Positions 47,848-58,503 of a DNA stretch of 64,000 bases are shown one piece after another. The translations under genes and the position numbers were made by a program. Within the stretch, counting starts at the first letter, position 1, and each line of letters begins with the position of its first letter. Source of the stretch: Synechococcus sp. KORDI-52 (lineage in GTDB: Bacteria > Cyanobacteriota > Cyanobacteriia > PCC-6307 > Cyanobiaceae); the NCBI RefSeq assembly GCF_000737595.1, contig NZ_CP006271.1, positions 2,108,001-2,172,000 on the forward strand, in the 5' to 3' direction. The notes beneath the pieces were generated by a model. That model worked only from the letters and a program-made list of their open reading frames with translations, did not search any database and had not been told where the DNA came from.

Positions 47848-48779
47848 CCACATCCGCTCCCAAGAACGGCCCGAACGTCGGCGCCATCGTGATCATCAGC
47901 ATCGCGGTAGCGATCAATCTGGTGATCGCCAAACTGATGGCCACGTGGTCCTACAGCTGGTTCCCACCCCAGGCCTCCAGCGCAGCCTCTTACGTCGACG
48001 ATCTGTTCGCCCTGGAGACCGGCATCGGCTCCTTCATCTTCTTCGGCTGCACCGGCGTGATGGGCTGGGTCCTGTTGTTCAACAGAGCCGGCAAATACGA
48101 CGAGAGCGACGGGGCACCCATCGAGGGAAACACCAAGCTGGAGATCATCTGGACGATCATCCCTCTGGTGACGGTCTTCGCGATCGCCGCCTACACGATG
48201 AACGTGAACATGAAGCTTCAGACCCTCGGTCCGAAGCACAAGTACGCCATCGGCAGCGATCCCACCACGCTGGTGAGCTTCGACCCCACGGCCGAAATCG
48301 GACCGATTGATGTGATTGCCCGCCAGTGGAGCTGGGAGTTCGTCTACCCCAGCGGCGTGCGCAGTTCTGAACTGCACCTGCCTGTTGATCAACGGGTGAA
48401 TCTCCGGTTGATCTCGCAAGACGTGCTGCACAGCTTCTATGTGCCGGCCTTCCGGCTGAAGCAGGACATCATTCCCGGCAGCATCATTTCCTACAGCCTC
48501 ACCCCCACCAAAGAGGGCAGGTTCCGGTTACGGGACGCCATGTTCAGCGGCGCTTACTTCTCCCAGAACCAGACCGACGTCATCGTCGAATCCGAGCAGA
48601 CCTACGACGGCTGGCTGAAGGCAACAGCCAAACAACCCTTGCAGCCCGGCCTCGATCCAGGACGGCCGCTGTACGACCGACGCCTCAGTCGGGGAGACAA
48701 GGGCTGGGCCACGGTGCCGCCAGCTCCTGCCCCGATGGTGAACGACCCCGGCGATCCCTCCCTCCCCCACGACGCCTGA
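47844..48779 (+). CDS. ctaC: Heme-copper oxidase subunit II lacking CuA (ARTO)
   Basis: 311 residues: two N-terminal membrane helices, then a cupredoxin domain. The region corresponding to the CuA loop reads RLRDAMFSGAYFSQNQ. Relative to canonical C-x-E-x-x-x-C-x-x-x-H-x-x-M, the ligands are replaced by Asp231, Met233, Ser235, Phe239 and Asn242; only His196 (VLHSFYVPA) remains. This matches the cyanobacterial alternative respiratory terminal oxidase, thought to oxidise quinol rather than cytochrome c. The C-terminal tail is Pro rich. Confidence 0.92.
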   Translation: MTTSAPKNGPNVGAIVIISIAVAINLVIAKLMATWSYSWFPPQASSAASYVDDLFALETGIGSFIFFGCTGVMGWVLLFNRAGKYDESDGAPIEGNTKLEIIWTIIPLVTVFAIAAYTMNVNMKLQTLGPKHKYAIGSDPTTLVSFDPTAEIGPIDVIARQWSWEFVYPSGVRSSELHLPVDQRVNLRLISQDVLHSFYVPAFRLKQDIIPGSIISYSLTPTKEGRFRLRDAMFSGAYFSQNQTDVIVESEQTYDGWLKATAKQPLQPGLDPGRPLYDRRLSRGDKGWATVPPAPAPMVNDPGDPSLPHDA

Positions 48780-48787
48780 GACGCGCC

Positions 48788-50476
<1,689 letters not shown>

Positions 50477-50479
50477 CCG

Positions 50480-51076
50480 ATGACCAGTGTCAATCCCGAT
50501 CTCAAGCTCAATCACACGCCGGGGCATGTGAAGCACGACGGCCACAACATGACCGGGTTCGTGATTTTCCTTTGCTCCGAAAGTGTCATTTTCCTTGCCT
50601 TCTTCGCCGGCTATGCAGTGCTGAAGCTGACAGCTCCTCAATGGCTGCCTGACGGAGTGGAAGGGCTGGAGGTGCGCATGCCTCTGATCAACAGCGTGGT
50701 GTTGGTGAGCTCCAGTTTCGTGGCCTATTTCGCCGAGCGTTATCTGCACAAGGGCAACCTCTGGGGCTTCCGTGCGGTATGGCTTCTCACCATGGCCATG
50801 GGCTCCTACTTCGTTTTTGGCCAATACCTCGAGTGGTCAGAACTCAGCTTCAGCCTCAGCAGCGGCGTGTTCGGGGGACTGTTCTATCTGCTCACAGGCT
50901 TTCACGGCCTGCATGTGATCACCGGAATTGGGTTGATGGGCCTGATGTTGGCGCGATCTTTTGTCCCAGGGAACTACGACAAAGGCGAGATGGGCGTCGC
51001 TGCAGTGAGCCTGTTCTGGCACTTCGTCGACGTGATCTGGATTCTTCTCTTCCTTCTGATCTACGTGTGGCAGTAA
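50480..51076 (+). CDS. ctaE: Heme-copper oxidase subunit III (ARTO)
   Basis: 198 residues with five predicted transmembrane helices. The FVIFLCSESVIFLAFFAGY, FYLLTGFHGLHVITGIGLM and LFWHFVDVIWILLFLLIYVW segments are those of subunit III. Shorter than the seven-helix form because the first two helices are missing, as in quinol-oxidase-type and cyanobacterial subunit III. Last gene of the operon; no terminator seen after it. Confidence 0.95.
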   Translation: MTSVNPDLKLNHTPGHVKHDGHNMTGFVIFLCSESVIFLAFFAGYAVLKLTAPQWLPDGVEGLEVRMPLINSVVLVSSSFVAYFAERYLHKGNLWGFRAVWLLTMAMGSYFVFGQYLEWSELSFSLSSGVFGGLFYLLTGFHGLHVITGIGLMGLMLARSFVPGNYDKGEMGVAAVSLFWHFVDVIWILLFLLIYVWQ

Positions 51077-51799
51077 CATCGTAATGAGAACAACAGACGA
51101 GCTCATCTACATCACCAAACCGATCCAAATGGGCCATTCGTTGAGATACGCACAAAGAAAAGAGTTCTTTTAAAGCGGCAATCGCCACCCACCACTTCAC
51201 GATTGCAGCTCTTGAATACCCTCAAGCCAATAGAAATCAGAATCCCCGAACAAAGCCCACAAGATCATTACATCGCTCTTTTCCATTCATTCCCAATTAC
51301 TGAACACAAATCAACCCGTATTCAATCAATACAGTCACAACTCCCGCGAAGAAATGAATGAAGCACCGGATACTACACTAGCAATCATTATATTGAAGAA
51401 TCTCAATCAATCTGCGTGATGCACAGAAAAAATACACAGTCAGCCTTTCAGCGAAACGTTCTTAATTGTTTGATTTGAGTGCAATGAGGGCTTGTCAACC
51501 TTTCCAGCATTGACTGTTGCGTGCTGCCAGAACGAACCAGCAGCTTCCTTACAGAACTCGTGGCATTTGTTGAGCCATGGCGAGCCATCGGCATGGTCCG
51601 CCCTCTGTCGAGAAAAACCTTCGGACGCAAATCCTTACCAACTTGCCCCGATGGAACCGCCATTCAAGTGATCGTCGCAATCGATGTTGACGCACTTCGT
51701 CTGGCAGCGACCGGCTCCCATAGCGGAATCGAGGCCTGACAAACCCTCCCCCAAAGCTGACAACCGAATCATTTGCATCTGTCATCGGAGTTCTATGGC
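51077..51799. other. Gene-poor AT-rich stretch after the oxidase operon
   Basis: About 720 bases, clearly lower GC than the operon. No hairpin terminator or RNA gene recognised. Short plus-strand frames (for example from 51521) look like noise. Confidence 0.4.
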
Positions 51800-51979
51800 T
51801 CAGTCTTTATTTGTTGTTTTCAGCACGCCAACAGCGATCTGGTTGAGAACGACAAGACACGCAGCGGCGGCCAAGACAGCAAGAAAGGGTGCTAATCCAG
51901 CTGCCATCAACGCCGTACTTCCAGCAAAGCCCAAGAACACCCACGCAAAAACAGCCTCTCTTCTCTCTGCCTTATTCAT
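51800..51979 (-). CDS. Small membrane protein (59 residues)
   Basis: ATG 51979 to TGA 51800, translating to MNKAERREAVFAWVFLGFAG, then TALMAAGLAPFLAVLAAAAC, then LVVLNQIAVGVLKTTNKD. A charged N-terminus, two hydrophobic helices of 18-20 residues separated by a short turn, and a polar tail form a good small-membrane-protein profile that is unlikely by chance. Family unknown. It is isolated; the nearest gene is more than 500 bases away. Confidence 0.62.
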   Translation of the reverse strand: MNKAERREAVFAWVFLGFAGSTALMAAGLAPFLAVLAAAACLVVLNQIAVGVLKTTNKD

Positions 51980-52497
51980 CAGAAGGATTCAAGTTGGAAT
52001 CAGCATGCCTGTAGCAACGCGATCCCTCATCCCCCAACTGAGGGAGGAATGAAGGCAAACCATCAGCCTGTGCTGCTGTTCCACAGCCAGAACAGTCCAC
52101 CACTGGTTCACCCCGGTCTCGAAGACACCATCACGAGATACGGTCGCATGGAAGAGCTGGCCGATGAACTGAACACAACGGGGCCGACATCCGTGGAGCA
52201 CACCCAAGACAACGTCCCAACGTTCGATGTCGCGGCGTGCGTATCAAGTGATGCACCATGCACCTCGCCGCCATGGCTACGAAGAAAGTGCTCCAGGGAC
52301 GGCCCGAACCACACTGGGGCGGCGGAACCATCCACTTCGAGGTCTTTTGGCCGGTGGTTTCGCTTGTCCTTCCAGCTCAGCCCGCATCAGGCGAACAACC
52401 CATCTTCTCTGCCGAGTCGGCGCCTCAATTCTGCACTGGTTCACCAATGCGACCCTCCCAAAGCTGCTATCAACAAGGAATGCTGCGTTCTGATCCG
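51980..52497. other. Intergenic stretch, possible gene remnant
   Basis: About 520 bases of near-normal GC. Several overlapping plus-strand frames (from 52049, 52227 and 52258) contain some protein-like stretches but no consistent domain; together they may be a decayed gene. Nothing I can name. Confidence 0.35.
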
Positions 52498-52716
52498 ATG
52501 CGCATTGCTGCGCTGCTACCGCTCCTGCTGGTGATCCCAACACTTGTGTTGGCACAGGAATCGAAGGTCACGGCCGAAGGCATGTCGGAAGAATTTGCGA
52601 TTGCCGAAGCCTTGCGCGAAGTTCCCAAAGGTGCGTCTGTGATTGATACCTCTTGCAGGACCCAAGACGTTGGAGGGTCGACCCGGTACTGGTGCACGCT
52701 CACGTTCACCGATTAG
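52498..52716 (+). CDS. Small exported protein
   Basis: 72 residues from ATG 52498. Signal peptide (MRIAALLPLLLVIPTLVLA), mature chain about 53 residues with acidic helix SEEFAIAEALREVPKGA and two cysteines (TSCRTQ, WCTLTF) for a probable disulfide. No family recognised. Confidence 0.65.
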   Translation: MRIAALLPLLLVIPTLVLAQESKVTAEGMSEEFAIAEALREVPKGASVIDTSCRTQDVGGSTRYWCTLTFTD

Positions 52717-52767
52717 CTGATCGACGCCACAGATGAAGTGCTGGCAGGTCATCAGCACGAGTCGTGA

Positions 52768-53258
52768 TCAGGCGCTAAGGGCCACTGTTCTTGAACCCAT
52801 CTGGCAGGGAACACAGCCTGGGTCACACACCAGCTTCAGGCTGGTATCGGCGGAAAGAATGTTCAGCCCCTGGAGTTGGTAATTGGTTGCACCAGGGATT
52901 TGTCTTGCCTCGGTCAAGGGGAGGTGCGGAACCCGCCTTCTCTTTGAACACTGCTCAGCAATCAGCTCTTGGGCCTTCCAGCATCCACCCACGTCGCGAC
53001 AAGCGAGTTCAGATTTTTTTTCGATTCTGAGAATCTTAAAAATCAAGAATGTTGCGATACCAGCTGCGATGGCTGCAGGCAGAAGCGTGACGAACGGTGC
53101 CACAAGAAAGCATGCAAGCACGCCCACCATGAAAATTCCACGTTGCGAATTCGCAGGGATGGCATAGCCGCATAGCCCATGCTTGCTGCCCATTCACATG
53201 CCGCTTTTTCCTCTTTGCTCAAACCAGAGAATGCAGGTTTTTTCTGGGTTTCCCTCAT
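52768..53258 (-). CDS. Hypothetical membrane protein, possible frameshift
   Basis: The longest frame (53193 to 52768) contains two membrane helices (FMVGVLACFLVAPFVTLLPA and AIAAGIATFLIFKILRIE), then a Cys-rich tail (ELACRDVGGCWKAQELIAEQ). An ATG at 53258 in another frame starts MRETQKKPAFSGLSKEEKAA and reads into the same place around 53140-53190, giving a better-looking cytoplasmic N-terminus. So either the gene starts at 53193 (or ATG 53130), or one frameshift has split it. Function unknown. Confidence 0.45.
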
Positions 53259-53333
53259 TCTGACCTTGCCTCTAGCTTCAATCTAAGCGTGTGCGAAGAA
53301 GTGCAGCGATGCCATCCAGAGCGGGGATGCAGC

Positions 53334-53537
53334 TCACCTGAGCCCGAAGCCTGCATTGACGCCGTTGACATCATGAACCATCTCGACATCCCACCCCTTA
53401 AGAGCTTGTGACGGGATCTTCATCCATCCAGAGACACGTTGACCCTGAGTACACCTGAATGTTGACCAAAGACCTTCTCCAAACATGAAGTCGCGAATAC
53501 GCTGGATCGACGAACCCCTATCAAGCAAGTGAACCAT
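53334..53537 (-). CDS. Possible small hypothetical protein
   Basis: 67 residues beginning MVHLLDRGSSIQRIRDFMFG, with a beta-like end (SGWMKIPSQALKGWDVEMVH and DVNGVNAGFGLR). It overlaps the start of the divergent gene at 53529. The composition is protein-like but there is no motif, so it could be a chance frame. Confidence 0.35.
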   Translation of the reverse strand: MVHLLDRGSSIQRIRDFMFGEGLWSTFRCTQGQRVSGWMKIPSQALKGWDVEMVHDVNGVNAGFGLR

Positions 53538-53801
53538 TTTCTGCTGATCTGCCTTGCGGTTTTGCTTTCACCATCAGCCCATGCGTTTGAGGCCAACAAA
53601 AACTCAGAGGCGGCCTTGGCAGGTTATCAACAATGCCTGTCTGACAAAAGACAAGCACACGCAAAACGGGAGCTTGAATACACTCTATGCATGAGCAAAA
53701 CATACGTCACTGACTTCACCTATTGCCAGCCCCCCGGACCATTCTTTGACGGTGCAGAGTCTGAAACATGCAAATCAGAATTCGGAATCAACAGTGACTA
53801 A
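53529..53801 (+). CDS. Small exported Cys-rich protein
   Basis: 90 residues from GTG 53529. Signal peptide NHFLLICLAVLLSPSAHAF, then about 70 residues with four cysteines (YQQCLSDKR, YTLCMSKTY, FTYCQPPG and SETCKSEF) able to form two disulfides. Unknown. One of several tiny secreted proteins in this AT-richer stretch. Confidence 0.65.
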   Translation: MNHFLLICLAVLLSPSAHAFEANKNSEAALAGYQQCLSDKRQAHAKRELEYTLCMSKTYVTDFTYCQPPGPFFDGAESETCKSEFGINSD

Positions 53802-53942
53802 ACAATCATTCAAGACGACACTCACCTCACTTATTTTTCAAAATAGGCGGCTCCGTAGATCCTCTCTCCCTCGGCCCATAGCGGGTGTTAAAACAAAGAT
53901 TTCTGTTGTTGCTAGAGATACAGAATTTTCATTGTGCTCTTG

Positions 53943-54812
53943 ATGCAGCGTCGATACTTTCTTGCATTCGCCGCCTTCTCAGGGCTTGGCAAACTGTCAT
54001 TCGGCTTGCCTCGACGCTCGAGAGCAGCTCGTGTTGTGCCGTTGCCCCCAACGCTGGATGATCAGACGTCACGATTGGCCAAAGAACTGCTGCACCATCT
54101 CCAGCAACGGGGTTACGAGCTGACGGCCCCTCTTCCTCTAGTGACAGAACATTCCTTTAATGGTGGCCTGCAATTTGATGATGAAATCAAGGGGAGCTCT
54201 TCTGGGCATATTGTGATTCAGCCAGCGGCCCGAGTCGACGACATCAAGCAGAAAGACAGGATCGGTGTTCTGCCACTGTTTCACATCATCAATTTTGATC
54301 AGAGCAAAGGCAGCACGGGCTTTCTTCCTCTGGATCAGACCTTCAATTTCTTGATTCGTCACCTTGGCTTAGAGCCCAGTCGGCTGAGATTCACAGGGAC
54401 TGACAGAGCCCTTTTCCTCTTTCCTTTTCTTGCTGAGCATGGAATTGTCGAATCGCAGGTGCGACTGGTGGACTGGGACAAAGCCCGGGCTCTAGGCACT
54501 GGATCCGGATACTTCGAACCCAAAGGTGATCCCCGCTCCCCCTCCTTCAACACGCTTTCGATTGAATATCTCCTTGATGACGGCAGCGAACTTGAAATTG
54601 GCGAAATCACTCTGACGGATGACCGTCCCGCTGCTGTACGGAGTGCTGGATTTGGTTTGGAGCGACTCAGCTTCGCCCGTGGTGATCGTTTAACCAAGTG
54701 GCATGAAACATTGCCTGCTTTCCGCCGTGCGGTTGAACGTGACGCCCGCCGACAGAGTCTGCCTCTACCAGCGGGCTACTTCGAGATTCTGGGTCGTTCA
54801 ACGTCAGGCTGA
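53943..54812 (+). CDS. Alanyl-tRNA synthetase-like orphan protein
   Basis: 289 residues from ATG 53943 (MQRRYFLAFAAFSGLGKL). The layout resembles the class II catalytic core of AlaRS: HIVIQPAARVDDIKQKDRIG aligns with the AlaRS stretch before motif 2, SGYFEPKGDPRSP with the segment before EIYVD, and AGFGLERLSFARGD with motif 3 G-x-G-L-E-R-L (residues about 236-242). Editing and tRNA-recognition domains are absent, and the motif 2 aromatic/Arg pattern is weak. A synthetase-derived stand-alone protein is likely; activity uncertain. The N-terminus has a hydrophobic stretch after basic residues. Confidence 0.6.
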   Translation: MQRRYFLAFAAFSGLGKLSFGLPRRSRAARVVPLPPTLDDQTSRLAKELLHHLQQRGYELTAPLPLVTEHSFNGGLQFDDEIKGSSSGHIVIQPAARVDDIKQKDRIGVLPLFHIINFDQSKGSTGFLPLDQTFNFLIRHLGLEPSRLRFTGTDRALFLFPFLAEHGIVESQVRLVDWDKARALGTGSGYFEPKGDPRSPSFNTLSIEYLLDDGSELEIGEITLTDDRPAAVRSAGFGLERLSFARGDRLTKWHETLPAFRRAVERDARRQSLPLPAGYFEILGRSTSG

Positions 54813-55224
54813 ATTCTGACTGGTGTTGGCCATACCTCCGGCGCGCCACTCCTACTCAGGTGGTGTTCATGCTGATTGTCAGCTGACTGTCGAGCACCTC
54901 ACACTGAGCACGCGTCCAGTAGCCGAGGTTCTGCCGGTCGTGCCACTTTGTCGTCCAGAGAAGCTGACGAGCTCGCGGTCATCGACAAAAGGCCAATTCC
55001 CCACTGTCCTTGATGCAGTGCACGTACCAGACAAGATCGACGGTGGACCTGATGGCCTGTTGCGAGGGAGGCGTTCAAATCCAGAAGATCTACCTACCTT
55101 TTGAGAAGACGACCTGCGTCGGATCGGTGCGTGACACTGACGTGACACAACCCAAAAACAGCCCCTTCAATCATCGTTTGCTGCAGCAGGCGCTCTCTCC
55201 TGATTTACGTCTGGCAGTCAACCC
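54813..55224. other. Intergenic stretch before second GMC gene
   Basis: About 410 bases. Opposite frames from 54823 (+) and 54879 (-) look like mutual shadows without motifs. I see no terminator or RNA gene. Confidence 0.35.
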
Positions 55225-56730
55225 ATGATCATCGACGACAACCATTACGACGTCATCGTTATCGGCAGTGGTGCAGGAGGGGGAACGCTGGCGGGAGCCC
55301 TGAGCTGTCAAGGCAAGAGCGTGCTGGTGCTGGAGCGGGGCGGAGCGATGGCCCTCGAAGACCAAAACGTCGCCGACGTGGATCTGTTCCGCAAAGATCG
55401 CTATCACCCCAAAAGTGAGCGCTGGTTCGGCCCCGACGGCGATCCCTTTGCTCCGCAAACCACCTACGCGCGCGGTGGCAACACCAAGATCTGGGGCGCA
55501 GTTCTGGAACGGATGCGTGAACAGGATTTCAGCGAAATTGCTCTTCAGGACGGCATCTCACCGGCATGGCCCCTGGAGTACGACGCGCTGGCGCCCTACT
55601 ACCAACAAGCCGAACAGCTGTATCGGGTTCACGGCAAGGCAGGCGTGGATCCCACCGAACCCAGCCGCAAGGGAGATTTCCTGGCACCGCCCAAGCCGAT
55701 CGAACCCTTTCTCGAACCCCTGCGAAGCGCCCTACAGCGGCAGGGCTGTCAGCCTTATGACATCCCGATCAGCTGGTCGGACGATGCGGACGATCCCAGC
55801 GGTGATTCCCAGCTGTTTGGACTGCAGGTGGCTGACCCAAAACGGCTCACTGTGCGGGACAACGCTCGGGTGTTGCGCTTGCACGTGAATCCCAGTGGCC
55901 GAGCCATTCGGGGCGTGGAAGCGGAGGTGAACGGCGATGCCTGGTTGTTCAGCGGAGACGTGGTGGTGCTCGCCGCAGGGGCGATCAACACCCCTGCCAT
56001 CTTGATGCGCTCAGAAAATGCCCACCATCCCAAAGGCATCAGCAACGGATCCGATCAGGTGGGCCGGAATCTGATGAATCTGCAGCTCACCTCAATCCTG
56101 CAGCTGGCCACGGAACGCAACAGCGGCCGCTACGGGCGTTCTCTGGGTATCAACGACTACTACTGGGGAGACAAGAACGTCAGGTTCCCCCTGGGGCACA
56201 TTCAGGCCGCCGGTGGCGTGCTGCAGGACGCGCTCTTCGCCGAGTCACCACCGGTTCTCTCACTGGTCACCAAGCTGATCCCCGATTTCGGATTGGAGCG
56301 CCTGGCCTCCCGCTCGGTGGCCTGGTGGGCCATGACCGAAGTGCGCCCGGATCCCCACAACAAGGTGTGGCTCAACAATGAGCAGATCCGGATCAACTAC
56401 ATCCCCAACAACCGCGAAGCCCACGACCGGCTGGTGTATCGCTGGATCGACACCCTCAAGGAGGTGGAAAACGACCCGATGACGCAAGTGGTGATGAAAG
56501 CGCCCACCCATGCCCGTGGTGAGGCCCCTCTCAGTGTTGTTGGCTTTGGCTGCGGCACCTGCCGCATGGGTGAAGACGCCGCCAGTTCTGTGGTGGACCC
56601 TCAGGGCAAATGCCATGAACTCGAGAACCTCTACATCGCCGACAGCAGCGTTTTTCCCAGTTGCCCAAGCGTTGGCCCTGGCCTCACCGTGATCGCCCTG
56701 GCGCTGCGGCTTGCCGATCACCTGTCCTGA
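55225..56730 (+). CDS. GMC family FAD oxidoreductase (second copy)
   Basis: 501-residue paralog of the GMC protein at 37039. FAD fold HYDVIVIGSGAGGGTLAGAL at the N-terminus, substrate-pocket PAWPLEYDALAPYYQQAEQL, and C-terminal GFGCGTCRMGEDAASS with GPGLTVIALALRLADHL. It lacks the four-Cys cluster and replaces that region with an acidic loop (SDDADDPSGDSQL). No signal peptide. The likely activity is sugar or alcohol oxidation; electron acceptor unknown. Convergent with gor. Confidence 0.9.
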   Translation: MIIDDNHYDVIVIGSGAGGGTLAGALSCQGKSVLVLERGGAMALEDQNVADVDLFRKDRYHPKSERWFGPDGDPFAPQTTYARGGNTKIWGAVLERMREQDFSEIALQDGISPAWPLEYDALAPYYQQAEQLYRVHGKAGVDPTEPSRKGDFLAPPKPIEPFLEPLRSALQRQGCQPYDIPISWSDDADDPSGDSQLFGLQVADPKRLTVRDNARVLRLHVNPSGRAIRGVEAEVNGDAWLFSGDVVVLAAGAINTPAILMRSENAHHPKGISNGSDQVGRNLMNLQLTSILQLATERNSGRYGRSLGINDYYWGDKNVRFPLGHIQAAGGVLQDALFAESPPVLSLVTKLIPDFGLERLASRSVAWWAMTEVRPDPHNKVWLNNEQIRINYIPNNREAHDRLVYRWIDTLKEVENDPMTQVVMKAPTHARGEAPLSVVGFGCGTCRMGEDAASSVVDPQGKCHELENLYIADSSVFPSCPSVGPGLTVIALALRLADHLS

Positions 56731-56753
56731 CCGTGGACCAGGGCAAGCTGGGA

Positions 56754-58112
56754 TTACATCGTCACAAACTCTTCGGACACGGAGGGATGCAGGGCCATGG
56801 TGCGATCAAAATCCGCTTTGGTGGCGCCCATCCCAACCGCAATCGCCGCCATCTGAATGATTTCAGCCGCATGCTCTCCCACCATGTGGCAGCCCAGCAC
56901 CTGATCGGTTTGCTTCGCCACCACGAGCTTGAGCAGACAGCGAGGACCTGAGCCTGGCAGCGCCCGTGCCATCGAACGGAAGCGGGCACGATGAACAACA
57001 ACGCCGTCCTCACCATGCTGATCGATGGCCTGCTCTTCAGATAGGCCAACGGTCGCCAGCTCTGGATCGCTGAACACGGCACTGGCCACCAGATCGTGGT
57101 TCACCTGGCGCTGACGCGAACCGTAGACGCTGTCGGCGAAAGCACGACCTTCATCAATGGCCACAGGGGTGAGGTTGACCCGATCGGTGACATCACCGAC
57201 GGCATGAATATGGGGAACCGAGGTGCAGGAGTTGGCATCGACCTTGATCCGCCCGTTATCGACCGCAACACCAGCAGCCTCCAGACCCAGATCCGCAAGC
57301 CAGGGGCGACGGCCAGTGGCCATCAACACCCCCCCGCAATCAAGGGACTGACCATCCCCCAGCCGCGCCGTTAGCGCCCCGGGATTCCCCTCCACAGCCG
57401 CCACCGTCTGCTCCAACAGCACCTCAATGCCCTGATCACGCATGCCATCCAGCACGGCATCCGCCAACTCGGCATCAAAGCCGCGCAGCAGCCGAGGCCC
57501 CCGCACCACCTGGGTGACCGCAACACCAAGGCCCCGCAGGATGCAGGCAAATTCACAGGCAATGAAGCCTGCGCCCACCACCACCACCGCGGCAGGAACA
57601 TCTTCGAGCAGGAACATGTCGTCACTGACCCAGGTGTGTTCAAGGCCTGGGATCTCCGGCCGGGCCGGACGGCCACCCACCGCCACCAGGAACCGCGGGG
57701 CTGCAAGCTCCTGTTGAACAGGCCCGCCACGTCGGTCGGAAAGGCCGATGCGGTCGGCTGCCGTGAAGCGCCCCCAGCCGGAGATCAACTGCACGCCGGC
57801 CTTGTCCAGAAATCCCAGGTGGAGTGCATTGAGCCGATCCACCTCGGCGCGCACCCGACGCAAGAGATCAGGCACATCGGAACGCGCAGATTGAATCTGC
57901 AGTCCGTAGGCCGAAGCATCCTCCAGTTGATGGCGGGCCTGGGCGCCGTACACCAAAAGCTTCTTGGGAACACAGCCCCGGATCACGCAGGTGCCTCCGA
58001 CGCGATCTCCCTCCACGATCGCGACACGAGCCCCATGGCTGGCAGCGCGTTTTGCAGCGGCAAGTCCACCGGACCCTGCCCCGAGAACAATCAGATCCAG
58101 ATCAGCACCCAT
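56754..58112 (-). CDS. gor: Glutathione-disulfide reductase
   Basis: NADPH-dependent recycling of GSSG. 452 residues: FAD fold IVLGAGSGGLAAAKRAA, redox disulfide in GGTCVIRGCVPKKLL, NADPH-binding region VVVGAGFIACEFACILRGLG, a second FAD motif GDVTDRVNLTPVA, and the C-terminal base HPSVSEEFVTM. ATG 58112. Near a GST and dnaA, as in other marine picocyanobacteria (from memory). Confidence 0.95.
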   Translation of the reverse strand: MGADLDLIVLGAGSGGLAAAKRAASHGARVAIVEGDRVGGTCVIRGCVPKKLLVYGAQARHQLEDASAYGLQIQSARSDVPDLLRRVRAEVDRLNALHLGFLDKAGVQLISGWGRFTAADRIGLSDRRGGPVQQELAAPRFLVAVGGRPARPEIPGLEHTWVSDDMFLLEDVPAAVVVVGAGFIACEFACILRGLGVAVTQVVRGPRLLRGFDAELADAVLDGMRDQGIEVLLEQTVAAVEGNPGALTARLGDGQSLDCGGVLMATGRRPWLADLGLEAAGVAVDNGRIKVDANSCTSVPHIHAVGDVTDRVNLTPVAIDEGRAFADSVYGSRQRQVNHDLVASAVFSDPELATVGLSEEQAIDQHGEDGVVVHRARFRSMARALPGSGPRCLLKLVVAKQTDQVLGCHMVGEHAAEIIQMAAIAVGMGATKADFDRTMALHPSVSEEFVTM

Positions 58113-58257
58113 GGCACCCGTTGGCTTCCATCAACGTCTTAGCGAAGAGGATTGACCGAAAGGACGGGCGCATTCCTGGAGATGGCGATAGTCTCCAGGG
58201 AAGTGGGCTGAAGCAGCCCAAGACGAGTTGGTCGTATTTCAACCGCGTCCTTAAACC

Positions 58258-58503
58258 ATGAACCGTTCTTCCAAGCGCCGCAGGCAGACGCCTGACCCTG
58301 AACTGCAGCGAAAACAGTCGCAACGACGCGACATCGTGATGCTGATCACCAGCGACGACATGAAGCTTCGGCTCAAGCAGCTCGCTGATGAGGGCCGCCA
58401 GCAGGACTGTCTGGCACTGATGCACGAACTGGGTGACTGGCAGTCCTATGGACGGATCACGCTTGCGCCGATCCTGCATGCCCCCTACATCGGAATCAGC
58501 TGA
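58258..58503 (+). CDS. Small basic hypothetical protein
   Basis: 81 residues from ATG 58258. N-terminal 25 residues are very basic (NRSSKRRRQTPDPELQRKQS), followed by helical DDMKLRLKQLADEGRQQDCL and GDWQSYGRITLAPILHAPY. No signal or domain recognised. The basic tail could bind nucleic acid. It overlaps the next gene by 26 bases. Confidence 0.7.
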   Translation: MNRSSKRRRQTPDPELQRKQSQRRDIVMLITSDDMKLRLKQLADEGRQQDCLALMHELGDWQSYGRITLAPILHAPYIGIS

